A stretch of 25,174 bases of DNA. Source: Anaerolineae bacterium (GTDB lineage: Bacteria > Chloroflexota > Anaerolineae > Aggregatilineales > Phototrophicaceae). Below, piece after piece: positions 8,000 through 15,536 of this stretch (positions within the stretch are counted from its first letter, which is position 1; every line of letters starts with the position of its first letter). The stretch is taken from contig JADLHH010000571.1 in the NCBI GenBank assembly GCA_020848855.1, positions 1-25,174 of the forward strand, written 5' to 3'. Under the pieces are notes generated by a model. It was not told the DNA's origin, searched no databases, and was given only the letters and a program-made list of their open reading frames with translations. Made by a program: the position numbers and the translations under genes.

Positions 8000-8792
8000 T
8001 GACCGTCCCTTCTTTCAGGGCGCGGCGCGCCTCGTGGACGTAATCCTCGAAATCGTCTTCCAGCCGAACGTCGCGTATCCAGCGTTCAGCGCCCAGGTCG
8101 ACCCGCATGTCCTTGACGATGCGCCCCGGAGCCGACGACATGACGATCACCCGCGTTCCCAGATATACCGCTTCCTCGATGCTGTGCGTTACGAAAATCA
8201 CGGTGGTTTTCGCGCCTTCGACGCCTTCCACGATTCGCAGCAGTTCGGTTTGAAGCCGCTCGCGCGTCTGCGCATCGACGGCGGCGAAGGGTTCGTCCAT
8301 CAGCAGAAGCTGTGGGCTGCACGACAGCCCGCGCGCGACGCCGACGCGCTGCTGCATACCGCCCGAAATCTGATGCGGGTAGTGGCTCTCGAAGCCGGCA
8401 AGCCCGGTGAGCTGAATGTAGTAATCGCTGACATCGCGCCGTTCGGCGGCGGAAACGCCGCGCAGCTTGAGTCCGAATTCGATGTTCTCGCGCACCGTTC
8501 GCCAGGGGAACAACCCGTAGCTTTGAAAGACCAGGCAGACATCCTTGCCCGGTTTATAGCGCGACGATCCGGCGATTTTGATCGACCCGCGCTCGGCTTT
8601 CACCAAGCCGACGATCACGCGCAGCAGCGTGGTCTTGCCGCAGCCGCTGGGTCCCAGGATCGATACGAACTCTCCGGGGGCAACGCTCAGGGAAAGCCCG
8701 TTCAGCACGGTGAGACGCCCGTTGTGGTTCTGTCCGGCGCTCTCGAAACTCACCGCCAGGTCAGACACTTCCAGCATTTGCGACTCAGGCAT
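7986..8792 (-). CDS. ABC transporter ATP-binding protein
   Basis: A 268-residue nitrate/sulfonate/taurine-type ATPase. Walker A is GPSGCGKT (47-54), the Q-loop is VFQSYGLFPW (Gln90), the signature is ISGGMQQR (142-149), Walker B is LLLMDEP (162-168) and the switch His203 is in THSIEEA. All catalytic parts are present. It energises the two permeases downstream. ATG at 8792 follows GGGGGA by seven bases. It is the first transporter gene after the GntR regulator, about 100 bp away. Confidence 0.95.
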   Translation of the reverse strand: MPESQMLEVSDLAVSFESAGQNHNGRLTVLNGLSLSVAPGEFVSILGPSGCGKTTLLRVIVGLVKAERGSIKIAGSSRYKPGKDVCLVFQSYGLFPWRTVRENIEFGLKLRGVSAAERRDVSDYYIQLTGLAGFESHYPHQISGGMQQRVGVARGLSCSPQLLLMDEPFAAVDAQTRERLQTELLRIVEGVEGAKTTVIFVTHSIEEAVYLGTRVIVMSSAPGRIVKDMRVDLGAERWIRDVRLEDDFEDYVHEARRALKEGTVNERA

Positions 8793-8888
8793 ACGGTAAT
8801 CCCCCGGAATTATTGAATGAAATACATGTACAGGAAACCAACCGGACTCTAGGGGTGAAGGTGGAGCGCGCTTCCGCGCCGCCGGGTG

Positions 8889-9632
8889 CTACACGACGCC
8901 CCCGCTGGCTTGAATTTCTTCCAGCGCCACGCGCTTGCCCGACTCGATATGCTTCCGAATCGCGGTCTGAGCGCGCACAAGGTCGCCCGCTTCGAACGCT
9001 TCGACCAGTTCGATGTGCTCGTTGGCGACGTGCCCCATACCGGTGTTGCGCTCGTAGATGGTGCGCCCCATGAACAGGTTGACGTTGAGGTTCTGATAGT
9101 ACAGCGACATGATTTCGTTGCGGGCGAGGGCGATCTGATAGCGGTGAAATGCCAGGTTCGTAGCAATATACCCCTGCTTATCGACGATCTGATCGCCCGC
9201 AATCTTCAGCAGCGTCGCTTCCATTAGCTGGCGCAGCGTCTTCAGCGCTTCGTCGGGAACCTGCCCGACGGTTCGTTCGGCAGCCATCAGCTCCAGCGCC
9301 ATGCGAACGTCGAACGCGCTCAGCACGACTTCGGGTGTGATGGGCTGGACGTAATACCCCTTGCGTGGCGATACCTTGATCAGGTTCTCGGACGCCATCC
9401 GTGTGAGCGCCTGATGCACCGGGCTGCGCGACACGCCCAGTTCCTGGGCAATCGTCGTGATACTCAGTTTCTGTCGCGGACGAAGCTTTCGGGTGACGAG
9501 CCAGTTCACCAGCACGTCGTAGACCTGCTGGTTGAGGTCGACGTGTTTGATCGTGGTCGCAGCGGGAGTGCTCAGCAGGAAGTCGTCGGAAGCGCTCGAA
9601 GGGGTGAGGAATTCGGACTCGAAGGGGGTCAT
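8889..9632 (-). CDS. GntR-family regulator with FCD domain
   Basis: A 247-residue transcription regulator. The winged helix-turn-helix is at about residues 45-97 (LSITTIAQELGVSRSPVHQALTRM, then a wing PRKGYYV). The FCD ligand-binding domain follows at about 104-235, with likely metal or ligand residues Asn159, His163, His206 and His228; the usual first Asp is Asn here. FCD regulators commonly repress catabolic genes and release DNA when they bind an organic acid. ATG at 9632 has GGATAAG upstream; a TTG at 9665 has no ribosome site. It heads the transporter/dehydrogenase run on the same strand and is its probable local regulator. The inducer is unknown. Confidence 0.9.
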   Translation of the reverse strand: MTPFESEFLTPSSASDDFLLSTPAATTIKHVDLNQQVYDVLVNWLVTRKLRPRQKLSITTIAQELGVSRSPVHQALTRMASENLIKVSPRKGYYVQPITPEVVLSAFDVRMALELMAAERTVGQVPDEALKTLRQLMEATLLKIAGDQIVDKQGYIATNLAFHRYQIALARNEIMSLYYQNLNVNLFMGRTIYERNTGMGHVANEHIELVEAFEAGDLVRAQTAIRKHIESGKRVALEEIQASGGVV

Positions 9633-9731
9633 CAGCTTATCCACAAAAATTCGGGTTATTTCCAAATAAATGTACGCGCCGGCATAACCACCGCATGACC
9701 AATGTCAGTGAAAATCCATATCATGTGTTGT

Positions 9732-9745
9732 GTGTCATGATACAC
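9732..9745. promoter_or_regulatory. Possible operator of the GntR regulator
   Basis: An imperfect dyad GTGTCATGATACAC just downstream of the -10 box of the GntR promoter, about where transcription would start. A second pair of arms, ATCATG (9720-9725) and CATGAT (9736-9741), overlaps it. Position fits autorepression; the regulator-site link is inference. Confidence 0.4.
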
Positions 9746-9754
9746 GACACTATC

Positions 9755-9782
9755 ATCGTATCCAAATCCCCGAATTTGTCAA
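9755..9782 (-). promoter_or_regulatory. Sigma-70-like promoter for the GntR gene
   Basis: On the minus strand a consensus -35 TTGACA (9782-9777), a 16-bp spacer and a -10 TACGAT (9760-9755, 4 of 6). It points at the GntR gene and gives a leader of about 115 bases. Confidence 0.55.
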
Positions 9783-9853
9783 CGCACCCGACTCGTGGCA
9801 GTGGTGAATATCGGAGATACATCGGAAGGAACTTAGGATCACAAAGCGGGTGC

Positions 9854-9910
9854 TTTCTCCCCTCTCCCCGCTTGCGTTACGCAACCGAAGGTTGCCGGGA
9901 TGAGGGGTCA
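9854..9910. repeat. GC-rich hairpin element, copy B
   Basis: CTCCCCTCTCCCC, then GCTTGCGTTACGCAACC with a small hairpin, a second GGTTGCC arm, then GGGATGAGGGGTCA. The layout matches copies near 1490 and 25045, although the bases have diverged. Confidence 0.4.
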
Positions 9911-9971
9911 ATGCGACCTTTTTAGAGACCATTGGAATATTCGCCGCCGCTCTCGTGATTTTTGTATGGTA

Positions 9972-9993
9972 GGGGCACGACATGTCGTGCCCC
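9972..9993. repeat. Dispersed palindrome, copy 3
   Basis: A perfect 22-bp palindrome with the core GGGCACGACATGTCGTGCCC, preceded by GGTA and followed by a further C. No gene overlaps it. Confidence 0.9.
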
Positions 9994-10263
9994 CGAATAG
10001 GATTTGTTGCGTTTGCCCCGCCAATCGGGCATCCGAACCGCCATATCCCACATTTCCAACCCCCCGCGCGCCCCACCTCACCCCCGCCTTTGACTCAGCA
10101 CTCAGCACTCTTCCCTCAGCACTAACGGATATCCCACACTACCCCCCAATAATTCGGGTGTACGTATGTGCCTTGACAAGCGAAGAACCGGCTTTATGAT
10201 GTGTGTGATTCTGCGTTCTTCGCTCATTCTCCCGTCCGAATCATCATCGCATGGATGCGACGG

Positions 10264-10431
10264 GAAGCCCTTCCCTCATTCTCCCGACCGCTCGTAATCG
10301 GGCGAGAAGCGCTTCCCTCATTTCCCCGTCTGCATGATAACGGGCGAGAAGCCTTTCCCTCATTCTCCCGACCGCTCGTCATCGGACGAGAAGCCCTTCC
10401 CTCATTCTCCCGTCCGCTCGTTATCGGACGC
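10264..10431. repeat. Four 42-bp tandem repeats
   Basis: Four direct repeats of exactly 42 bp start at 10264, 10306, 10348 and 10390 with no spacer between them. Each begins GAAGC, continues with TTCCCTCATT and CCCCGNC-like bases, and ends in a hairpin-prone part. Unit 3 has the perfect stem CTCGTC-ATCG-GACGAG (10375-10390). Units 1, 3 and 4 are nearly identical and unit 2 has diverged. A weaker half-unit, TTCGCTCATTCTCCCGTCCG, precedes at about 10219. There are no variable spacers, so this is not CRISPR. Confidence 0.9.
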
Positions 10432-10525
10432 GACGCCAGGCGAAGCGCTTCTCGTCGCATCGGTGTGTCCAGTTTCCGCCTCATCTTCCCTGTTCGTGCA
10501 GGGCGGTGCGCGCTGCTGAACAACC

Positions 10526-10555
10526 TCACAATTCATTTGTGACAAAAATCACGAA
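10526..10555. promoter_or_regulatory. CRP/FNR-like dyad upstream of the hydrogenase operon
   Basis: TTTGTGA-CAAAAA-TCACGAA (10536-10555) has the TGTGA-N6-TCAC spacing of CRP-type sites. An upstream arm TCACAA (10526-10531) also pairs with TTGTGA (10537-10542), giving two overlapping dyads in an otherwise AT-rich patch. It lies 70-100 bases before the first hydrogenase gene. I could not fix a -10 box; TTACAT at 10564 is one candidate. Confidence 0.5.
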
Positions 10556-10626
10556 TTAACCCGTTACATCCTCCATAGACGCCGCTTCGCTGGAAGCGTT
10601 ACGGTATGAAGTAGAGAGGAGACTCG

Positions 10627-11148
10627 ATGATGTACGTAATCGTCTTGATCGTGCTGCTCTTCTGCGCCGCTCAGGCTGTCCGTGCCGCCCGCCTGATGAT
10701 CGCAGCACTCTGGCTAGCCGGAGTCAGCGCTCTGGTAGCAATCCTGTTGTATGGCGCCGGCGCGTATGAAGTCGCCGTGATCGAGCTGAGCGTCGGCGCC
10801 GGGCTGGTGACTGTGCTGTTCGTCTTCGCCATCAGTCTGGCTGGCGACGAGCCGCTTCCGGCGCGTTCCGTCGTTCCCAAAGCCGTCGCGCTCGCGCTCG
10901 TATTTGGCGTCGCGGCGCTGCTGCTGGCGTTCGCGCAGCCCCCCGCCCTAACCGGCGACACCCCTCCCGAAGCGACATTCGCCCAGGTCTTCTGGAACAC
11001 GCGCAGCGCCGACGTTCTGGCGCAGGTTGTGCTGATCTTCGCCGGCGCACTCAGCGTGCTGGGGCTGCTCACGAAGCGCCAGCTTCGCGTGAAGCGGCTG
11101 CCGGTTCTGGTGCAGGAGCCAGCTCCGCGCGAGGAGGAACGCTCATGA
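10627..11148 (+). CDS. NuoJ/MbhD-like (DUF4040-type) membrane subunit
   Basis: 173 residues with about four hydrophobic segments. The stretch around residues 25-70, with ALWLAGVSALVAILLYGAGA and VIELSVGAGLVTVLFVFAIS, fits the DUF4040/MbhD pattern, related to NuoJ of complex I. A conserved Glu53 sits in the membrane (AVIELSVGAG) and could take part in ion movement. The rest has two further helices and a polar C-terminal tail. It starts at ATG 10627 (or 10630) after the strong site AGAGGAGA. It is the first gene of the hydrogenase operon and overlaps the next by ATGA. J-like versus MbhD-like cannot be settled without alignment. Confidence 0.8.
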   Translation: MMYVIVLIVLLFCAAQAVRAARLMIAALWLAGVSALVAILLYGAGAYEVAVIELSVGAGLVTVLFVFAISLAGDEPLPARSVVPKAVALALVFGVAALLLAFAQPPALTGDTPPEATFAQVFWNTRSADVLAQVVLIFAGALSVLGLLTKRQLRVKRLPVLVQEPAPREEERS

Positions 11149-11450
11149 CCCTGGAAGTGATCGCGCTGATCGGCGTGGTGGGGCTGTTGGCGACGGCGCT
11201 CTACGGGCTGCTCGTCCTGCGCAACCTGCTGAAGCTCGTCATCGCGCTGCAAATGCTCAGCAAGGCTGCCATCCTCGCGCTGGTGCTCGCCGGGAAAGTG
11301 AGCGGGCAGATCAATCTGGCGCAAAGTCTTGCCGTGACGGTGATCGTGGTCGACACCATCACGACGGTGATCGCGCTGGCAATCGCGGTCAGGGTACGCC
11401 AGCGCTGCGGAACGCTCGACGTTCGCGCGCTGTCTTCACTGCGCGGCTAG
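11145..11450 (+). CDS. NuoK/MrpC-like membrane subunit
   Basis: 101 residues with three membrane helices, the size and layout of NuoK, MrpC and HyfE. The middle helix region GLLVLRNLLKLVIALQMLSKAAILALVLAG (quoted in part: LLKLVIALQMLSKAAILAL) resembles the family motif for the first conserved segment. The third helix is VTVIVVDTITTVIALAIAVRV. The start ATG at 11145 overlaps the previous stop (ATGA), so the two are translated together. In complex I and Mrp complexes this subunit forms part of the ion path between the H/J region and the antiporter-like subunits. Confidence 0.85.
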   Translation: MTLEVIALIGVVGLLATALYGLLVLRNLLKLVIALQMLSKAAILALVLAGKVSGQINLAQSLAVTVIVVDTITTVIALAIAVRVRQRCGTLDVRALSSLRG

Positions 11451-11472
11451 CGAATGCGAAAAGGCAGGATCG

Positions 11473-13326
11473 ATGGTCGTGTTGGCTCTGTTCTTCCCGC
11501 TTCTGGGGATCGCCCTTAACCTGACGCTGGCGCGGCGCTGGCGCGAGCCGGCAGCCGGCATCATCGCCAGCGCTGCGGTGGGCGGCGCGTTCGTCGTCTC
11601 GCTCGTTCAGCTTGCATCGATGACCGATGCGCAGACGGTGACCGTCACACTGGCGCGCTGGCTGCGCGTCGGCAGCTTCTCGATGGACTGGGCGCTGCAA
11701 ATCGATGCTCTGTCCCTGACGATGATGCTGGTGGTCACCGGGATCGGCACGCTCATCCACATCTACGCCATCGGCTACATGCACGGCGACCCGCGTTTCA
11801 GCCGTTTCTTCATCTACCTGAATCTGTTCATCGCCGCCATGCTCGTCCTCGTCACAGCGAACAACTACCTGATGCTGTTCGCCGGATGGGAAGGCGTCGG
11901 GCTTTGCTCGTTCCTGCTGATCGGCTTCTGGTTCGACAAGACAGGCGAAGGCGCGCAGATCAGCAGCGCCGCCCGCAAAGCCTTCATCGTCAACCGGATT
12001 GGCGACGCCGGACTGCTGCTCGGCTTGTTCCTCATGGCGACGACCTTCGGCTCGCTGGACTTCGCCGCCGTGTTTGACGGGGCGCGCACGATGTTCGCCG
12101 CCGGCAGCACCCTGATGACGGCGCTCACCCTGCTGCTGTTCGTCGGCGTCACCGGCAAGAGCGCGCAAATCCCGCTCTACGTCTGGCTGCCCGACGCGAT
12201 GGTCGGTCCGACGCCGGTTTCGGCGCTCATTCACGCGGCAACCATGGTGACGGCGGGCATCTACCTGATCGTGCGCTCGCACGTCCTGTTCGACCTCGCG
12301 CCGCTGACGCAAACGGTCGTCGTCGTGGTCGGAACCGCGACCGCGCTGCTCGCTGCGACCGTCGCCGTCAGCCAGTTCGACATCAAGCGGGTGCTGGCGT
12401 ACTCCACCATCAGCCAGTTGGGGTTCATGGTCGCGGCGGTCGGCATGGGCGCATACGCGGCGGGCATGTTCCATCTCGTCACCCATGCGTTTTTCAAGGC
12501 GCTGCTGTTCCTCGCCGCCGGGTCGATTCTGCACGCGCTCGGCACGCAGGACAGCCGCCAGATGGGGGCGTTGTCGCGCCGCATGAGGACGACTTTCGCC
12601 GTGTATCTGGTCGGCGGGCTGGCGCTGGCAGGCGTGCCGCCGTTCGCCGGCTTTTTCTCCAAAGACGAAATTCTCGCCGCCGCCTATGACCGCAGCCCAC
12701 TCCTGTATCTGGCGCTGGCGGCGGCGGCTTTCATGACCGCGTTCTACATCACGCGGCAGGTGTGCCTCATCTTCCTGGGCGAGCCGCGCAGCGACGCGGC
12801 TGATCATGCCCACGAGAGCGCGCCCCTGCTGACGCGCCCGCTGATCGTGTTGGCGCTGCTGGCGGCTGTTGGCGGCGCGCTCAATTTGCCGGGCGTCGCC
12901 TCGCTGCACCACTGGCTGGCAAACGTGACCGGCGAAACGGAAGCCGAAGTATTTCATCTACCGGTTGCCGCGCTCTCGACGCTCGTCGCCCTTGCCGGGA
13001 TCGGGCTGGCATACTGGCTCTACCGGAAATACCGCGCCGACGACCCGCTGGCGGGGCGGCTGTTCACCGCGTCGCTGCAGGGCTGGCGGATCGACGAATT
13101 GTATGCCGCGCTGGTCATCCAGCCGTTTAAGCGCGTGACTGCCTGGTTCGCCGCCGCCGACAACCGGCTTTTCTACGGACTGGACGACGCGGCTGTCCGG
13201 CTCTCACAGAGCGCGGGCGACCGGCTGCGGAAAACCCAGACCGGTCAGCTCAACTGGAACGTCGCCTGGACGGTCGGCGGGTTGATCGTCGTCCTGCTGG
13301 TGGTGATTTTGGGGAGAGGCGTATGA
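11473..13326 (+). CDS. NuoL-type antiporter-like subunit of the hydrogenase
   Basis: A 617-residue, many-helix protein of the proton-antiporter (Proton_antipo_N/M) family. Key ion-path residues fit E. coli NuoL: Glu140 in FAGWEGVGLCSF and Lys229 in VGVTGKSAQIPLYVWLPDAM. A second Lys lies in the later half (MTHAFFKALLF-like segment near residue 340). The C-terminal 100 residues hold IDELYAALVIQPFKRV and a QTGQLNWNVAW motif before a last helix, as in the lateral-helix end of real NuoL, which simple group 4 hydrogenase antiporter subunits often lack. ATG at 11473 follows GGCAGGA. It overlaps the next gene by ATGA. Its role is ion translocation driven by the catalytic arm. Confidence 0.93.
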   Translation: MVVLALFFPLLGIALNLTLARRWREPAAGIIASAAVGGAFVVSLVQLASMTDAQTVTVTLARWLRVGSFSMDWALQIDALSLTMMLVVTGIGTLIHIYAIGYMHGDPRFSRFFIYLNLFIAAMLVLVTANNYLMLFAGWEGVGLCSFLLIGFWFDKTGEGAQISSAARKAFIVNRIGDAGLLLGLFLMATTFGSLDFAAVFDGARTMFAAGSTLMTALTLLLFVGVTGKSAQIPLYVWLPDAMVGPTPVSALIHAATMVTAGIYLIVRSHVLFDLAPLTQTVVVVVGTATALLAATVAVSQFDIKRVLAYSTISQLGFMVAAVGMGAYAAGMFHLVTHAFFKALLFLAAGSILHALGTQDSRQMGALSRRMRTTFAVYLVGGLALAGVPPFAGFFSKDEILAAAYDRSPLLYLALAAAAFMTAFYITRQVCLIFLGEPRSDAADHAHESAPLLTRPLIVLALLAAVGGALNLPGVASLHHWLANVTGETEAEVFHLPVAALSTLVALAGIGLAYWLYRKYRADDPLAGRLFTASLQGWRIDELYAALVIQPFKRVTAWFAAADNRLFYGLDDAAVRLSQSAGDRLRKTQTGQLNWNVAWTVGGLIVVLLVVILGRGV

Positions 13327-14744
13327 GCGCGCTGCTGGTTCTGCCGCTGGTCATGGCGCCCATCGCCTACTTTGCGGGGCGGCGGCTGCACCCTTCGCTG
13401 GCGCGGGCGCTGGCGCTGGTCACGCTGGTGGTTCTGTGGGCGCTGTTCGGCTTGATCGCGGCGGGGGTGATGCCCGCCAGCTTCTCGCTGGGAGCCGTCG
13501 CGCTGCGCGCCGATGCGCTGAGCCTGCTGTTTGTCGGCATGACGCTGGCGCTGATGCTGCTGGTCGTGATCTATTCGCACAGCGAAATGACCGGGCAGGG
13601 CGGCGAAGAAAAGTATTACGCGCTGCTGCTGATTTTGACGGGTGCGCTCACCGGCGTCGCGTGTACGACCGACCTGTTCAACCTGTGGCTGTGGTTCGAA
13701 CTGATGGTCGTCTCGACCTATTTTGTGGTCGTCTTCCGGCACAACGAGCCGCCGGCGCTGGAAGCGGTCGTCAAGTATCTGGTGCAGAGCATGATCGGCT
13801 CGGTGCTGGTGCTGCTGGGAATCGCGCTGGTGCTGGCGCAGACTGGCACGCTGGCGCTGGATCGCAAGCTGGCGGGCGGCACGCTGGACATCGCCGGGGC
13901 GCTCCTGCTGATCGGCTTTGGCGTCAAGCTGGCGCTGGTTCCGCTGCATACGTGGCTGCCCGACGCGTATTCGCAAGCCCCGGATGGCGGCAGCGCGCTG
14001 CTGGCAGGCGTGATCACCGAAGCCGGGCTGATCGCGCTGCTGCGGGCGCTGGCGCCGCTGCCATCCTTCGCCGGGCTGCTGATCGGCTTCGGCATCGTCA
14101 ATATGGTCGTGGGCAATTTACTGGCGCTGCGTCAGCACGAACTCAAGCGGCTGCTGGCGTATTCCAGCCTGCCACACATCGGCTACATGCTGTTCGGCGT
14201 CGGCATCGGCTTAGCCACCGGAACGCCCGGCGGAATTCAGGGCGGGCTGTTCCATCTGCTGAATCACGGGTTGATGAAAGGGCTGGCGTTCCTGGCGGGC
14301 GGCGCGCTGCTCTATACGCTGCACCGCTCGCAGGGAATCGACCGCCCGCTGCGCATCCACGATCTATCCGGCGCAGCCCGGCGCGCGCCGCTGGCAGCGT
14401 TCGCTCTGACGCTGGCGCTGCTCAGCCTGGCGGGGATTCCGCCGCTGGCGGGTTTCATGTCCAAATGGCAGATTTTCATCGCCGGTATCTCGGCAGGGTC
14501 GGCATCGCTGGTCGCGCTGACGGTTTTCGCCGCCCTCAACAGCGTCTTCTCGCTCGCTTATTATCTGCCGGTCGTGAACGCGCTCTTTCGGTCGCCAACG
14601 GTCGCCAATGCCGCCGCGCCGCCGCTTCCACGAACCGTACAGGTGCCGCTGGTGCTGCTGTCTGCCGCACTGATACTCGTTGGTTTGCCGCCGAATACGC
14701 TGACACAAACCGCCAGCCTCAGCCTGCTCGGCTTGTTTGGTTAG
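13323..14744 (+). CDS. NuoM/NuoN/MrpD-like antiporter subunit
   Basis: A 473-residue membrane protein of the same antiporter family. Glu126 (LWFELMVVSTYF) and Lys202 (FGVKLALVPLHTWLPDAYSQAP) mark the ion channel, and HGLMKGLAFL near residue 320 gives the second-half Lys. It is shorter than NuoL and has no lateral extension. MrpD, HyfF and NuoN/M all look like this, so I do not name it more exactly. With the L-type protein it makes a two-antiporter membrane arm. It begins inside the stop of the previous gene (ATGA). Confidence 0.9.
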   Translation: MSALLVLPLVMAPIAYFAGRRLHPSLARALALVTLVVLWALFGLIAAGVMPASFSLGAVALRADALSLLFVGMTLALMLLVVIYSHSEMTGQGGEEKYYALLLILTGALTGVACTTDLFNLWLWFELMVVSTYFVVVFRHNEPPALEAVVKYLVQSMIGSVLVLLGIALVLAQTGTLALDRKLAGGTLDIAGALLLIGFGVKLALVPLHTWLPDAYSQAPDGGSALLAGVITEAGLIALLRALAPLPSFAGLLIGFGIVNMVVGNLLALRQHELKRLLAYSSLPHIGYMLFGVGIGLATGTPGGIQGGLFHLLNHGLMKGLAFLAGGALLYTLHRSQGIDRPLRIHDLSGAARRAPLAAFALTLALLSLAGIPPLAGFMSKWQIFIAGISAGSASLVALTVFAALNSVFSLAYYLPVVNALFRSPTVANAAAPPLPRTVQVPLVLLSAALILVGLPPNTLTQTASLSLLGLFG

Positions 14745-14753
14745 GAGATGTGG

Positions 14754-15062
14754 ATGGACGTACTGCTCGCGCCACCCCTCGCCTTCATCATCTACCTGCT
14801 GGCGGCGGGCGGGCTGACATGGCTCGGCAAGCGGTTTGCCGGGACGTCGAAGCCTTCGCCGCACAAGACCAGCCTGTACGCCAGCGGCAACGCCCCGGAA
14901 CCGCGCGCCGCGCCGGGTTATGGCAGCTTTTTTGTGATCGCGCTGTTCTTCGCCGTGCTGCACCTCGGCGCGCTGGTGATCGGCAGCAGCGATCTGTCAT
15001 CGGGAGCGGTCGTCTACGTGATCGGGCTGGCGGTGACTCTGGCAGCGCTGCTGCTCGGCTGA
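14754..15062 (+). CDS. NuoA-like small membrane subunit
   Basis: 102 residues, three helices. The signature is the loop SLYASGNAPEPRAAPGYGSFF followed by helix VIALFFAVLHLGALVIG; complex I NuoA has YESG...P before a helix FF...FDVEAL. The match is remote but position-specific: Y-SG, P, then FF and a membrane acidic or polar site, here His in VLHLGAL where NuoA has an Asp/Glu. The ATG at 14748 touches AGGAG, so the ATG at 14754 with a six-base gap is preferred. It precedes the B-like subunit as nuoA precedes nuoB. Confidence 0.7.
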   Translation: MDVLLAPPLAFIIYLLAAGGLTWLGKRFAGTSKPSPHKTSLYASGNAPEPRAAPGYGSFFVIALFFAVLHLGALVIGSSDLSSGAVVYVIGLAVTLAALLLG

Positions 15063-15080
15063 GAAAGCGAGGTGGGCGTT

Positions 15081-15536
15081 ATGAACTGGACGGATGTTTT
15101 CAGCGATGTCACGACATGGGCGCGGACGAACTCGCCGTGGGTGATCCACTTCAACAGCGGGTCGTGCAACGGCTGTGACATCGAAATTCTGGCGACGCTG
15201 ACGCCGCGCTACGACCTGGAGCGCTTCGGCGTCCGACTGGAAGGCAGCCCGCGCCACGCCGACGTTTTGATCTGCACCGGCGCGGTCACGCGGCAGGCGC
15301 GGGAAAGCCTGTGCCGCGTCTACGAACAAATGCCCGCGCCGAAATTCGTAGTCGCCGTCGGCGCCTGCGCGCTCTCCGGGGGTGTTTTTCAGGGCTGCTA
15401 CAACGTGATCGGCTCGATTGATCAGGTGATCCCGGTCGACGTGTACATTCCGGGCTGCCCGCCGCGCCCACAGGCGATCACCGCGGGGATTGTCGACCTG
15501 CTGACGCGGCTGCGGGAAGGGGCGCGGGCATCATGA
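15081..15536 (+). CDS. [NiFe] hydrogenase small subunit (NuoB-like, group 4)
   Basis: A 151-residue cytoplasm-facing subunit with a single iron-sulfur cluster. Cluster cysteines are Cys29 and Cys32 (SGSCNGCDIE), Cys96 (VGACALSGGVF) and Cys126 (IPGCPPRPQ), the proximal [4Fe-4S] of group 4 hydrogenases. Complex I NuoB has adjacent cysteines instead of CNGC. It is the short form, lacking the long C-terminal part and Tat signal of membrane-bound uptake hydrogenases. GAGGTGG precedes ATG 15081; a GTG at 15072 is less likely. It overlaps the C-like gene by ATGA. Electrons pass through it between the ferredoxin subunit and the Ni site. Confidence 0.95.
   Translation: MNWTDVFSDVTTWARTNSPWVIHFNSGSCNGCDIEILATLTPRYDLERFGVRLEGSPRHADVLICTGAVTRQARESLCRVYEQMPAPKFVVAVGACALSGGVFQGCYNVIGSIDQVIPVDVYIPGCPPRPQAITAGIVDLLTRLREGARAS

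Larger units (their letters stand above)
9633..10626. other. Long structured non-coding region
   Basis: 994 bp without a credible gene between the leftward GntR operon and the rightward hydrogenase operon. From left to right it holds the GntR leader and promoter with a dyad (9732-9782), hairpin element B (9854-9910), a palindrome copy (9972-9993), a pyrimidine-rich stretch near 10060-10150, four 42-bp tandem repeats (10264-10431), and the CRP-like dyad with the hydrogenase leader (10526-10626). The open frames at 10201-10542 and in antisense exist only because 42 is a multiple of three. Confidence 0.75.

Noticed and set aside
10264..10431. CRISPR array
   Set aside because: The 42-bp units abut with no spacers and no cas gene is near.
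10201..10542. Repeat protein with 14-residue units on either strand
   Set aside because: Both strands are open because 42 is a multiple of 3; no ribosome site and no family likeness.
11389..12957. 522-residue antisense open frame
   Set aside because: Lies opposite the L-subunit gene; composition is Arg/Gln/His-rich as expected of a high-GC shadow.
13436..15178. 580-residue open frame on the plus strand
   Set aside because: Out-of-frame shadow across three real hydrogenase genes.
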